Assembly (NCBI GenBank): GCA_019415985.1
Contig: DXYE01000063.1
Coordinates: forward strand, 1 to 13,477
Direction of reading: 5' to 3'
DNA: 13,477 bases
From: Clostridiales bacterium
GTDB lineage: Bacteria; Bacillota; Clostridia; Oscillospirales; CAG-272
The notes below the pieces were generated by a model. That model made no database searches. It was given only the letters and a program-made list of their open reading frames with translations, and was not told the DNA's origin. Below are positions 1 through 7,788 of this stretch, in pieces (positions within the stretch are counted from its first letter, which is position 1; the number at the start of each line of letters is the position of its first letter). The position numbers were made by a program, and so were the translations under genes.

Positions 1-106
1 TTCTTCCACAGCAACAGCACAGGCCACGGTAGCGCCGACCATCGGGTTGTTGCCCTACCAGAGCTTCTGGATTTTCCGTGCTTTTATTCTCGTCCTTTAT
101 ATCGTG

Positions 107-187
107 GAATCCCCCAAAACAGGGCGGTTTGAAGCATTACGCAAATCATTTTGGCTTCTCGAATATTCACGCTTATTTGGGGGATTC
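107..187. repeat. 12-bp perfect inverted repeat upstream of parA
   Basis: The arm GAATCCCCCAAA at 107-118 is exactly reverse-complementary to TTTGGGGGATTC at 176-187, with 57 bases between the arms. The spacer also contains a weaker 5-bp inverted pair (GAAGC 131-135, GCTTC 154-158) and the palindrome GAATATTC at 161-168. There is no T-run after the second arm, so this is not an intrinsic terminator. It may be a binding site for ParB or another regulator, an element-end repeat, or a long-range RNA stem. The repeat is seen directly; its role is inferred. Confidence 0.7.
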
Positions 188-193
188 TCACAG

Positions 194-214
194 AAGGGGT
201 ACAAAAGGGGTACA
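194..214 (+). repeat. Tandem 10-bp direct repeat (AAGGGGTACA)
   Basis: AAGGGGTACA occurs at 194-203 and again at 205-214, an 11-bp period, which is about one helical turn and places both copies on the same face of the DNA. It lies between the inverted repeat and the parA ribosome binding site. Short phased direct repeats like this are typical of operator or iteron-like protein-binding sites, and also of integrase arm sites at ICE ends. Which of these applies cannot be told from sequence alone. Confidence 0.6.
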
Positions 215-267
215 GTCCCTTGGGGGGGAAAGCCCTGAAAAGGTCCATAAGAAAGGAGAAAACTTAA

Positions 268-1065
268 ATGTGTAAAATCATATCCGTTGTATCATGCAAA
301 GGCGGCGTCGGGAAAACAACTTCTGCCGTCAATATCAGTTCATATATGCAGATGCAAGGAAAAAAAGTCTGTGCTGTAGACTTGGATCCGCAGCACAACC
401 TATCCAAGCATTTCGGCATCCACCCCGGTCATTTGGTTGACCGGCCGACCATTTACAATCTGCTGAACGCAGCAATCGAGGACACCGAAGACGATGAAAT
501 GGACAAGCTGGTAAAAGAAAGCATTATCCATTCTACTACGGTTGATGTGATTCCGTCAACGGCAAAGCTATCGTCTCTTGAAACAGTAATCCCTACCGCA
601 ACCTGCCGGGAGCGTCTTTTGGAATACGTTCTTTCGTTCCTAAAAAACGAATATGACTATATCTTTTTAGATTGCCACCCCGGTCTGGATATGTTCTCCG
701 AAAACGCACTCACTGCTTCGGATTCTGTGCTCATCCCCGTTGAAGCACATATCCTGAGCAGCGACGGACTGAACCAGGTGGAAAAGATGATCCGGGTGGT
801 TCAGCGGCGCTTAAATAAGAAACTGAAAATCGAAGGTGTAATTATCACAAAATACCAGGGACAAGCGAAATACTGCAAGCAGATATCGGAACTGGTAGCC
901 CGGGATTTCGGTGATCATATCCGCATTTTTGACAAGTACATCAAGTATGCGATCAAGGTCGCGGAGGCTCCTGCATATGGTGTTTCTCTGCATGAGTATG
1001 CGCCGAATACAGACGCCGCCAAAGCCTATGCCGATATTGCTCTCGAGGTGATGCGGTGTGGCTAA
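268..1065 (+). CDS. parA: ParA-type partition ATPase
   Basis: A 265-residue ParA/Soj/MinD-superfamily ATPase, a normal length for chromosomal-type and ICE-type ParA proteins. The deviant Walker A motif CKGGVGKTT spans residues 10-18, with signature lysine K11 and nucleotide-binding K16. The A' motif VDLDPQ is near residues 37-42 and a Walker B-like strand YIFLDC is near residues 131-136. There is no N-terminal helix-turn-helix extension, so autoregulation would have to come from its partner. In the family, ATP-bound dimers coat the nucleoid and are stimulated by ParB-DNA complexes to move or position DNA. The ATG is preceded by an AAGGAGAA ribosome binding site at 253-260. The next gene overlaps its end by 8 bases, indicating co-translation. 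In a conjugative element the likely job is stabilising the excised or circular form, or acting with ParB as a regulator. Confidence 0.93.
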   Translation: MCKIISVVSCKGGVGKTTSAVNISSYMQMQGKKVCAVDLDPQHNLSKHFGIHPGHLVDRPTIYNLLNAAIEDTEDDEMDKLVKESIIHSTTVDVIPSTAKLSSLETVIPTATCRERLLEYVLSFLKNEYDYIFLDCHPGLDMFSENALTASDSVLIPVEAHILSSDGLNQVEKMIRVVQRRLNKKLKIEGVIITKYQGQAKYCKQISELVARDFGDHIRIFDKYIKYAIKVAEAPAYGVSLHEYAPNTDAAKAYADIALEVMRCG

Positions 1066-2026
1066 ATTGAATCTTGAAGAACAAATCCGTTCCACCCGTT
1101 ACGGTCAGTCGGATGATGAGGACTTTGAGGATTTTTTCGCAAGGCCTTCTCTGACAACTTCCGGCAGGATTGTCATGCTTCCCATAGAGCAGCTGGTGGA
1201 GTATAAAGATGAGATGTTCGAGAAGATCACCGGCCGACCGCAGCCCTTTCATCCTTATTCTCAGGAAAAAATATTGGCGATGTCCAAAAGCATTGCGGTG
1301 CATGGTGTTATTGATCCCATTATCGTGAGGCCGATAGAAGGAAACAAATATCAGATTATTGCAGGCAGAAATCGAGCAAGAGCTTCCGCCCTGTGTAATA
1401 AGAAGGAAATTCCCGCTATCATCCGAACGGATATCGACGATATCAGCGCTGCCATGATTATGCTGGATACCAATCTGGAACAGCGGCACAACCTGTGCTA
1501 CAGTGAGAAAGCCTATGCATATAAAATGCGGGTAGAGCTGCAAAGACAGCAGGGGCGACGGACAGATTTGGAGGAAAACATCGAAAAAGTCGATACATTG
1601 AAGGAGGCCGGAAGAGAGCATAAAGACAGCCGCCGAACTGTGGCATATCTGATCCGATTAACTTTTCTGATTCCGGACTTGCTGCTTCTTGTTGATAGCG
1701 GTAAAATTGGATTTAAGGTAGCCGTAAACGTTTCCTATCTAACTGTGGAAACACAAGAATACCTGTTAAAATCAATTATTCCGTCTGGAATCAAGTTGAA
1801 GTCTGAGCAGATCTCCGAACTGCGGCGGTTGGAAGATTGCGGCTCTCTGAATCCAAAAATGATTCAAAGCGTCTTCTGTTCAAAGACGAAATTGATTCCC
1901 GGTTCCATTACAATTAGCGGCAAAAAATTGATGGAATATGCAGACATCTTAGCTACGACTGACAACATTGAATTCTTGTTTTTTGAATTTCTAAAAGAAT
2001 ATCGAAAGTCCGTTCAAAGAACATAG
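1058..2026 (+). CDS. parB: ParB/Spo0J-family partition protein
   Basis: A 322-residue ParB-like protein translated from a GTG at 1058, with ribosome binding site GAGGTG at 1045-1050 inside the end of parA. The ParB/sulfiredoxin-like N-domain covers about residues 38-145. It includes HGVIDPIIVRP near residue 82, the box-II signature as GRNRARAS at residues 103-110 (canonically GERRxRA), and DTNLEQRHNL near residue 137. A Spo0J-like helix-turn-helix region follows at about 185-230. The C-terminal third is less recognisable. Family members bind a parS centromere, hydrolyse CTP as sliding clamps and activate ParA; whether this variant keeps CTPase activity is not shown. I see no canonical Spo0J-type parS 16-mer in the window. 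The repeats at 107-214 are the best local candidate for its site. The tandem arrangement with parA strongly supports the assignment. Confidence 0.88.
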   Translation: MAKLNLEEQIRSTRYGQSDDEDFEDFFARPSLTTSGRIVMLPIEQLVEYKDEMFEKITGRPQPFHPYSQEKILAMSKSIAVHGVIDPIIVRPIEGNKYQIIAGRNRARASALCNKKEIPAIIRTDIDDISAAMIMLDTNLEQRHNLCYSEKAYAYKMRVELQRQQGRRTDLEENIEKVDTLKEAGREHKDSRRTVAYLIRLTFLIPDLLLLVDSGKIGFKVAVNVSYLTVETQEYLLKSIIPSGIKLKSEQISELRRLEDCGSLNPKMIQSVFCSKTKLIPGSITISGKKLMEYADILATTDNIEFLFFEFLKEYRKSVQRT

Positions 2027-2040
2027 TGCACTCATTGCAC
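2026..2040. repeat. Short inverted repeat after parB
   Basis: GTGCA at 2026-2030 pairs with TGCAC at 2036-2040 around a 5-base loop, overlapping the last base of the parB stop codon. The stem is short and has no T-run, so a terminator is unlikely. It could be a small operator or chance. It sits in the only gap (43 bases) between parB and the lipoprotein gene. Confidence 0.3.
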
Positions 2041-2069
2041 AAGGTTCCACTTACCGAAAGGATGATTTT

Positions 2070-2948
2070 ATGAAACGAATAATAACCTATATTTTTATCG
2101 TAATAACCGCGTTGCTGCTGATATGCGCCTGCGCATCTCGTAAAAAAGAGGTGCAGTTACCATCTGCTTCCGCAAATAGTGACATATGCAGGAAAGAGGC
2201 AAAAAAAACACAAAGCACTTTATGTTCCTCAATTCCGAAATCGGAGATAAGTTCTATGGATACGCCTACTCCATCTTTAGAAACTAAATTCCCTCAAATA
2301 ACAGGGACAAGCAGTACAACTCCGTCGCAGTCAACAGCAGAAGATGAAAATTTGTCCGCTGCGTCTACTCCCTCAGGCGAAAACCCGCCAGTTATGGATG
2401 ACGAGGAAATAGCATCTACACCGTCTTCTCCATCCGAACGATTGCCGGAAACACCTTTTCCGCCTATGTCCGTAAGCCCAACGGACAAATCCGAATCCAT
2501 AGCGCCTTCCACCTCTGACGCCACGGTAACGGATATTTTCATTCCATCTGAGCCGCCCGATTCCCAGGACGTTTCTGCACCCACTACGACAACCATTATC
2601 CCACCGCCAGAAATCACAAGTCAGCCGGAACCTGATATGGAAACCGAGTTCGCTCGAATTATCCGGGAGACGGTGGCCTATGCCGAGAGCTATGCAGAAA
2701 AAGGATTCACTTTTGTCTGGGACAGCTCGCTGGAGTTTAGCTGGGAAAGCGGCGCCGGTTGGATGGGGACACCCCGGGTCAAGTATGAAGGTGTTGACGG
2801 TGTAATTGAAAGGTTGAAAAACCATATTGACAAAATCGTAACCACATCAACTGATCCGGCAAATGGTATTCCCGCCTATTCAGCTAACTACAAAGTCATG
2901 CAGGTGGTTGTAGACGGCGATATCGCCTTTGTGGTTCTGTATGGATAA
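2070..2948 (+). CDS. Putative lipoprotein with Ser/Thr/Pro-rich stalk
   Basis: A 292-residue protein I do not recognise as a named family. Residues 1-20 form a lipoprotein signal peptide: a basic start (MKR), a hydrophobic core, and a lipobox ICAC with the acylated cysteine at C21. Residues about 25-205 are low-complexity and rich in Ser, Thr and Pro with scattered acidic residues, a typical wall-spanning stalk. The last about 85 residues form a compact domain with aromatic residues (FTFVWD, GAGWMG) ending in the hydrophobic strand VVVDGDIAFVVLYG. The final part looks like the closing strands of an NTF2/SnoaL-like fold, but this is a weak impression. Ribosome binding site AAAGGA (2057-2062) supports the ATG. 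It follows parB by 43 bases, probably in the same transcript, and is followed by a strong terminator. It should sit on the outer face of the membrane; its function is unknown. Confidence 0.75.
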   Translation: MKRIITYIFIVITALLLICACASRKKEVQLPSASANSDICRKEAKKTQSTLCSSIPKSEISSMDTPTPSLETKFPQITGTSSTTPSQSTAEDENLSAASTPSGENPPVMDDEEIASTPSSPSERLPETPFPPMSVSPTDKSESIAPSTSDATVTDIFIPSEPPDSQDVSAPTTTTIIPPPEITSQPEPDMETEFARIIRETVAYAESYAEKGFTFVWDSSLEFSWESGAGWMGTPRVKYEGVDGVIERLKNHIDKIVTTSTDPANGIPAYSANYKVMQVVVDGDIAFVVLYG

Positions 2949-2966
2949 AAAATATATTGCACCGAT

Positions 2967-2996
2967 AAGCGTCATCCCTTGGGATGGCGCTTTTTT
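2967..2996 (+). terminator. Strong intrinsic terminator
   Basis: AAGCGTCATCCC (2967-2978) pairs with GGGATGGCGCTT (2981-2992), with one G-U pair and a tight loop, and the T-run continues through 2996. This is a classic Rho-independent terminator in the + direction. The reverse strand lacks a T-run after the hairpin, so it is unidirectional. It ends the parA-parB-lipoprotein transcript. It lies only 12 bases before the adhesin ribosome binding site, so it may also act as an attenuator for the downstream genes. Confidence 0.88.
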
Positions 2997-3008
2997 GTGA
3001 CTAAATTT

Positions 3009-3016
3009 AGGAGGTT
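3009..3016 (+). promoter_or_regulatory. Ribosome binding site fixing the adhesin start
   Basis: AGGAGGTT lies 4 bases before the ATG at 3021, and the following codons encode a good signal peptide. A TTG at 2979 in the same frame lies inside the terminator hairpin and has no ribosome binding site, so 3021 is the start. Confidence 0.85.
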
Positions 3017-3020
3017 ATCT

Positions 3021-6000
3021 ATGAAAAGAACAAAAAAGCGCATTCTCTCCTTACTGCTGGCAACTGTTGTGACGCTGGGGATTTTCCCCGCGTCAACTTT
3101 TGCGGCGGATACGACGATCGCACTGTCCGAATGCCAAATCAGTTGGGATCATATCCTTACCGACGCAGATGGAAATACATTCCAATCCGGCTATGGTCTA
3201 CGCGCTGAAGACAACCCTTTCGGTTATGCCCTGCTCCCTATCGTAAGGGAAATGCACGACTACACAGCGAAACGAAACGGTCTGACCGATGACAAATCAA
3301 AATGGATATACGGTAAGGACTATGTCTATTGTTTCTGTATTGAACACGGCATCCTGCTCTCGAATCCGACAGAATATGTCGGCTCCGGCGACGATATGTA
3401 TGGAGATAAGTACAAGCAGCTTTCTATGGAACAAAAGGATTTGCTGGCGCTGGCGCTGGCCTACGGGTATCCGAACCGCACCGATCTGGAGACGTCTAAG
3501 GACGCCAACGCCTGCTATTCCGCGACGCAACTGATCGTCTGGCAAATCACACTGGGCTTTCGGACTTCTCCCACAGAACTGGATGATAAAACCTATCCGG
3601 CAGACGGATTCAGCGGCACCATGACCGAGCAGCTTTGCCGCAATAAGTATTTTAAGGATTACTACGACCGCATTCTGTCGGACATGGCGGAGCATTATAA
3701 GCGCCCCAGCTTTGCGGGAACCCTGCAAAGCTCCGCTCCTGTTTATGAAATGGACTTTGAGAGTGGCCGCTATACGATTACGCTGACCGATACGAACAAC
3801 GTCCTTTCAAATTTCTATATTTCGACAAACGGCGGTGTTTCTGCATCCATCAGCGGGAACAAGCTGACGCTCTCTTCTTCCAAGCCGATCACGGACGAAG
3901 TGCTGATTAAGCTAAACCGAAAAATGCCATCTACTAACAATACGACAAGCTTTTTGATCTGGAGTGTCCCCGGAAAAGAAGCGGACAATCAGGATTTGGT
4001 GTCCGGTGTGCCTGCTAACAACGATCCGGTTCCTGCATTCCTAAAAGCCAAAGCGCCTTACGGCGATATCAAGCTCATCAAAATCAGCGAGGACGGCAAG
4101 ATCGGAAATATCCCATTCCATATCAGCGGCAACGGCATCGAGCAGGATATTCGCACCCAGCCGGACGGAACTTTCCTTCTGGAAAATTTGCGGCCCGGCA
4201 TCTATGAAGTGACCGAACAAACAGAAAATAAATACGAGCCACAGAAAACACGTCGCGTAACTGTGGTAAGCGGACAAACCGCTGCGGTCACGTTCAGCAA
4301 TGTTCTCAAGAGGGGCGCTTTGGAAGTAGTCAAAACCTCGGAGGATCAATTTGTCGAGGGTATAACCTTTCGCCTGTACGGCACATCTCTGTCCGGGCTG
4401 CCGGTAGATGAATATGCGACTACAGACAGCAGCGGCGTCGCCATCTTTGAAGACGTTTTGATTTCTGGCGATATACCGTATATTCTTGAAGAAATAAACA
4501 CGGATCATTCGTACATCACTCTCGATAAACAGCAGGCCACTATCGAGTGGAATAAGGTAACGCACAAATCCTTTGAAAACATTTTGAAGAAATGGCGGGC
4601 TACCCTGACGAAATCCGACAGCGAGACCGGGACGGCCCAGGGCGACGCCAGCCTGGAAAACGCCAAGTACGGCGTGTTCAAGGACGGTCAGTTGGTGGAC
4701 AGTTACTATACGGGGCCGATGGGCGACTTCACGACAGACTGGTACGACTGTGGCGATAACTGGACCATCAAAGAAATAGAGCCGAGCGAGGGGTACAAGC
4801 TCAATCCGGAAATCTATTATGTTGGTGCCGAACCGGAGCTTTACGAACTGGAGTACAACGAAGTAGCCGTTGACGCCAACGAAGATATCTTGAAAGGCCG
4901 GGTCGCTTTAATCAAGCATACCGACGACGGTTCCACGCAGATCGAGACGCCGGAGGAAGGCGCAGAGTTTCAGATGTTTCTCCGGTCGGCCGGTTCTTAT
5001 GAAGCGGCCAAGGAAACCGAACGGGACATTTTGATCTGCGATGAATTCGGTTATGCGGAAAGTAAGGACGTACCCTACGGCTGGTATACCATTCATCAGA
5101 CCAAAGGCTGGGACGGCCGGGAGTTCATCAAGGATTTTGATGTGTATATCTCGGAAGACGGCGCCGTCTATCGCTATTTGATCAACAACGCCAATTTTGA
5201 AAGCCGTGTGATGGTCGTCAAGAAAGACGCCGAGACCGGCAACACGGTTCCGCTGGCGGGGCATGGGTATAAGCTGTATGACCCGCAGGGGAATCCGATC
5301 ACCATGACAATCACCTATCCGGAGGTCGTGGAAATCGACACCTTCTATACCGACAGCAGCGGTTATTTGATTACCCCGGAGAGCCTGCCCTACGGCGAGG
5401 GGTATTCGCTGGTCGAGGTGCAGACGGTGGAGCCCTATGTGCTGGATCCCACCCCGGTCTATTTTGACATCACACCGGAAGACGCTGAAGATCAGGACGG
5501 TGTGACCGTCGTGGTGGTCGAAAAGCCGAATATGCCGCAGAAAGGCACGATTTCTCTATATAAGGATGGCGAGGTATTTACCAGCGTTACCACCGCTGGC
5601 GGCGGGGAAAGCCCGCTGCTCTATCAGCCGGTGTATGGCAAGACCGGCCTGGAGGGCGGCGTTTATGATGTGGTTGCCACCGAAGACGTGGTTTCCGGCG
5701 GTGTGCTGCGCTATCACAAAGGCGACACGGTTGCCACCTTAACCACCGGGCTGGACGGCTGGGCGACAAGTGAACCGTTGTACCTGTCCACTTATCAGAT
5801 TTTCGAGCGCAAGGCTCCCTATGGTATGGTGCTCAATCCCGAACCGATCACAGTCACACTTTCTTATGCTGGCCAGCATGTGCAGCTTACCACCGCCGAG
5901 GCCCATATTACCAACGAACGGCAGAAGGTTGAAATCACGCTGGACAAAATGTTGGAACAGGACGAACGCTTCCGGCTTGGGATGAACGGCGAGATCCTGC

Positions 6001-7292
6001 ACGTTGCATGGGGCCTCTATGCCGCCGAACCGCTTACCGCTGCGGATGGCAGCACCATCCCGGCGGACGGCCTGCTGGAGATCGTCTATTGCGATGAAGA
6101 CGGCAAGGCGGTTTTCACGACTGATGTGCCGGTGGGCGCCAAACTGTATGTCAAGGAGTACGCCACCGACAGCCACTATCTGATCTCCGACCAGAAGTAT
6201 CCGGTCGTGTTTGATTATCAGGACCAGGACACAGCGGTTGTCCATATCCGCGTGAACGACGGCGATCCCATTGAAAACGAGTTGATCCGTGGAGACATCT
6301 ACGGCCTGAAGGTCAGCGAGGACGGCGAAGGAGTTGCCGGAGCGGTATTTGGGCTGTTTGCGCCGGATGAAACGGAATTCACCCAAGAGACCGCTTTGAT
6401 GACCGATGAATCCGACGAATCGGGTGAGTTTGCGTTCCTCGGCGTGCCTTTGCAGAATTTTATCGTAAAAGAAATCCAGCCGGCTCCGGCCTTTGTACCG
6501 AATCATACGCTTTACCCGGTAACCGTTACGGAGGACGGCGCAACGATTGAAATTGAAGTAGAAAATCGTCATATCACCGGCTCGGTGCAGACAACAAAAG
6601 TCGATGCGGAATATCCCGACAACAAGCTGACCGGCGCCGTCTTTGAAATCTATATGGACATGGACGGTAACAAGGAATTTGACGCTGACATTGATCTGCT
6701 GGTGGGAGAAATGACCGAAGTGGAAATCGGCGTCTATCGCATGGAGGATTTACGGTATAACGGCTTTTTCCTGTACGAAAAAATCAGTCCCGAAGGGTTC
6801 CTGAAGGATGATACCTACCATTACTTTGAAATTCGGGAGGACGGCCAGACGGTAATTGTGGAAAATGAGGCCGGCGTCGGTTTCATTAACCAGCCCATCA
6901 CCGGAGAACTGGAACTGACAAAAACCGATATCACAGACGGGACGCCCCTGCCAAATGTAGGATTTCGCATCCGAAACGAACAGGGCGACATTATTGCCGA
7001 GGGCTATACCGACGAACAGGGAATTGCCAAATTCTCGCTCCGGTATGGAAAATACACCTACCAGGAATTCGAGAGTTTGGATGGCTATGAGATCGACGAC
7101 AAGGAATATCCCTTTGAAATCCGGGAAGACGGCGAAATCATAAAGGCGTCTGTAACCAACAAAAAGATCCCCGTCACACCCCCTCCCCAGACAGGTGACA
7201 ACACACAGCTCGGATTATGGATTGCGCTTGCCGGAGCATCCGGCGCTTCCCTGTTGCTGATGGCCGTGCGCCGCCGTAGACACGCAAAATAA
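3021..7292 (+). CDS. Cell-wall-anchored adhesin: thioester domain plus Cna-B repeats
   Basis: A 1423-residue surface protein. Residues 1-28 are a Sec signal peptide ending in STFAA. An N-terminal thioester (TQXA-type) domain follows: a candidate thioester cysteine in YCFC (C104 or C106) and the TQ motif ATQLIVWQ with Q170. Such domains can bond covalently to host or partner amines. From about residue 348 on there are about ten Cna-B/SpaA-like beta-sandwich modules, starting near residues 348, 431, 524, 625, 727, 840, 968, 1090, 1186 and 1294. Several show the x-x-K-x-(S/T/D) first strand and the closing E-containing strand (for example YEVTEQ, YILEEI) used for intramolecular Lys-Asn/Asp isopeptide bonds. 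The C-terminus has PPQTG at 1388-1392, a hydrophobic helix, and the tail RRRRHAK, matching the (S/P)PxTG class of sortase signals. No sortase gene is in the window. It is placed between the partition genes and the transfer operon, so a role in attachment during mating or colonisation is inferred. The middle modules are visibly more GC-rich than the flanking genes. Confidence 0.9.
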   Translation: MKRTKKRILSLLLATVVTLGIFPASTFAADTTIALSECQISWDHILTDADGNTFQSGYGLRAEDNPFGYALLPIVREMHDYTAKRNGLTDDKSKWIYGKDYVYCFCIEHGILLSNPTEYVGSGDDMYGDKYKQLSMEQKDLLALALAYGYPNRTDLETSKDANACYSATQLIVWQITLGFRTSPTELDDKTYPADGFSGTMTEQLCRNKYFKDYYDRILSDMAEHYKRPSFAGTLQSSAPVYEMDFESGRYTITLTDTNNVLSNFYISTNGGVSASISGNKLTLSSSKPITDEVLIKLNRKMPSTNNTTSFLIWSVPGKEADNQDLVSGVPANNDPVPAFLKAKAPYGDIKLIKISEDGKIGNIPFHISGNGIEQDIRTQPDGTFLLENLRPGIYEVTEQTENKYEPQKTRRVTVVSGQTAAVTFSNVLKRGALEVVKTSEDQFVEGITFRLYGTSLSGLPVDEYATTDSSGVAIFEDVLISGDIPYILEEINTDHSYITLDKQQATIEWNKVTHKSFENILKKWRATLTKSDSETGTAQGDASLENAKYGVFKDGQLVDSYYTGPMGDFTTDWYDCGDNWTIKEIEPSEGYKLNPEIYYVGAEPELYELEYNEVAVDANEDILKGRVALIKHTDDGSTQIETPEEGAEFQMFLRSAGSYEAAKETERDILICDEFGYAESKDVPYGWYTIHQTKGWDGREFIKDFDVYISEDGAVYRYLINNANFESRVMVVKKDAETGNTVPLAGHGYKLYDPQGNPITMTITYPEVVEIDTFYTDSSGYLITPESLPYGEGYSLVEVQTVEPYVLDPTPVYFDITPEDAEDQDGVTVVVVEKPNMPQKGTISLYKDGEVFTSVTTAGGGESPLLYQPVYGKTGLEGGVYDVVATEDVVSGGVLRYHKGDTVATLTTGLDGWATSEPLYLSTYQIFERKAPYGMVLNPEPITVTLSYAGQHVQLTTAEAHITNERQKVEITLDKMLEQDERFRLGMNGEILHVAWGLYAAEPLTAADGSTIPADGLLEIVYCDEDGKAVFTTDVPVGAKLYVKEYATDSHYLISDQKYPVVFDYQDQDTAVVHIRVNDGDPIENELIRGDIYGLKVSEDGEGVAGAVFGLFAPDETEFTQETALMTDESDESGEFAFLGVPLQNFIVKEIQPAPAFVPNHTLYPVTVTEDGATIEIEVENRHITGSVQTTKVDAEYPDNKLTGAVFEIYMDMDGNKEFDADIDLLVGEMTEVEIGVYRMEDLRYNGFFLYEKISPEGFLKDDTYHYFEIREDGQTVIVENEAGVGFINQPITGELELTKTDITDGTPLPNVGFRIRNEQGDIIAEGYTDEQGIAKFSLRYGKYTYQEFESLDGYEIDDKEYPFEIREDGEIIKASVTNKKIPVTPPPQTGDNTQLGLWIALAGASGASLLLMAVRRRRHAK

Positions 7293-7314
7293 AAGAAAGT
7301 TGAGGTAACTGACA

Positions 7315-7788
7315 ATGAAAAAATACTACATGGCATTTGTGGACTTTTCGGAAATCGTCAATGTAACCGCCGATGAAGCGCAGCTTGACAAGGCAAGAGA
7401 GCGCATGAAAGAGCTGGGGCTTCTGACCGAAAAGGGCAATCCCAGCCCGTCCCAGATCAGCAGCATGACCGCTTCCGTTTCCGCACCGTTTTTCGATAAA
7501 CTGCGACGTCGGATCAGCCGCCGTCCCGGAGGAATCAACGCTGTAAAAGATACCATGAAAAAATTGTGTGACAAAAAGGAATATACAGCGCTGTTTTTGT
7601 ACCTTTGTATCCTGTACGGATTTATGGAATGGCAGGTACCGGAGCGCGTGCTGATTCTCCCGGCCTCCCCCGATGCTCTGAAGTTGTTTGCTGCGGATTT
7701 TCTATCCGCATTTGAAACATATACGGCAGACGCAGGCAAAGAAAGCGAGGGGGCGGCGGAGCATGACGACGATCCGGAAAATCTGTAA
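7315..7788 (+). CDS. Conserved-looking protein of unknown function upstream of toxin
   Basis: A 157-residue protein with no signal peptide and no membrane segment, so probably cytoplasmic. I do not recognise a named domain. It starts MKKYYMAFVDFSEI, has a charged helical region (residues about 20-40), a basic patch KLRRRISRRPGG near residues 62-73, a central hydrophobic helix (ALFLYLCILYGFMEW), and an acidic C-terminal tail (AAEHDDDPENL). A GAGGT ribosome binding site lies at 7302-7306. It follows the adhesin by 22 bases, and the last 26 bases overlap the toxin-like gene, so the two are translationally coupled. That layout, with a small protein with acidic tail just before a RelE-type toxin, makes it a candidate antitoxin or regulator, but there is no recognisable antitoxin DNA-binding fold. 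Confidence 0.7.
   Translation: MKKYYMAFVDFSEIVNVTADEAQLDKARERMKELGLLTEKGNPSPSQISSMTASVSAPFFDKLRRRISRRPGGINAVKDTMKKLCDKKEYTALFLYLCILYGFMEWQVPERVLILPASPDALKLFAADFLSAFETYTADAGKESEGAAEHDDDPENL

Larger units (their letters stand above)
1..267. other. Left-edge region without a convincing gene
   Basis: No recognisable gene lies here. One forward frame is open from the window edge to a stop at 236-238. Its translation has no motif I know and runs straight through the inverted and direct repeats, so I treat it as chance or as the remnant end of something outside the window. On the reverse strand a short open stretch starts at an ATG complementary to 40-42 and runs off the left edge (reading MVGATVACAVAVEE); it could be the start of a divergent gene, but there is too little to name. 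The region serves as the leader of the parA operon. A flanking-chromosome or element-end identity is possible but not shown. Confidence 0.4.

Noticed and set aside
58..70. CCAGA/TCTGG inverted repeat with 3-base loop
   Set aside because: Only a 5-bp stem without a T-run or second copy; too short to separate from chance.
953..1621. Long minus-strand open frame (222 residues) across the parA/parB junction
   Set aside because: It lies fully opposite two well-supported genes, has no recognisable motif, and its start has no ribosome binding site that I see.
2294..2825. Minus-strand open frames of 107 and 150 residues opposite the lipoprotein
   Set aside because: They arise from the low-complexity Ser/Thr/Pro codons; their translations are themselves low-complexity or Arg-rich and carry no domain.
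2979..3020. Longer adhesin start at the TTG at 2979
   Set aside because: It lies inside the terminator hairpin without a ribosome binding site; AGGAGGTT and a signal peptide mark 3021.
5739..6572. Minus-strand open frame of 277 residues inside the adhesin
   Set aside because: A GC-rich shadow of the Cna-B modules; the plus-strand protein is continuous and strongly recognisable.
7688..7762. Longer N-terminus for the toxin-like gene
   Set aside because: The extra 25 residues do not resemble the family and lie inside the upstream gene; the ATG at 7763 matches the usual start.
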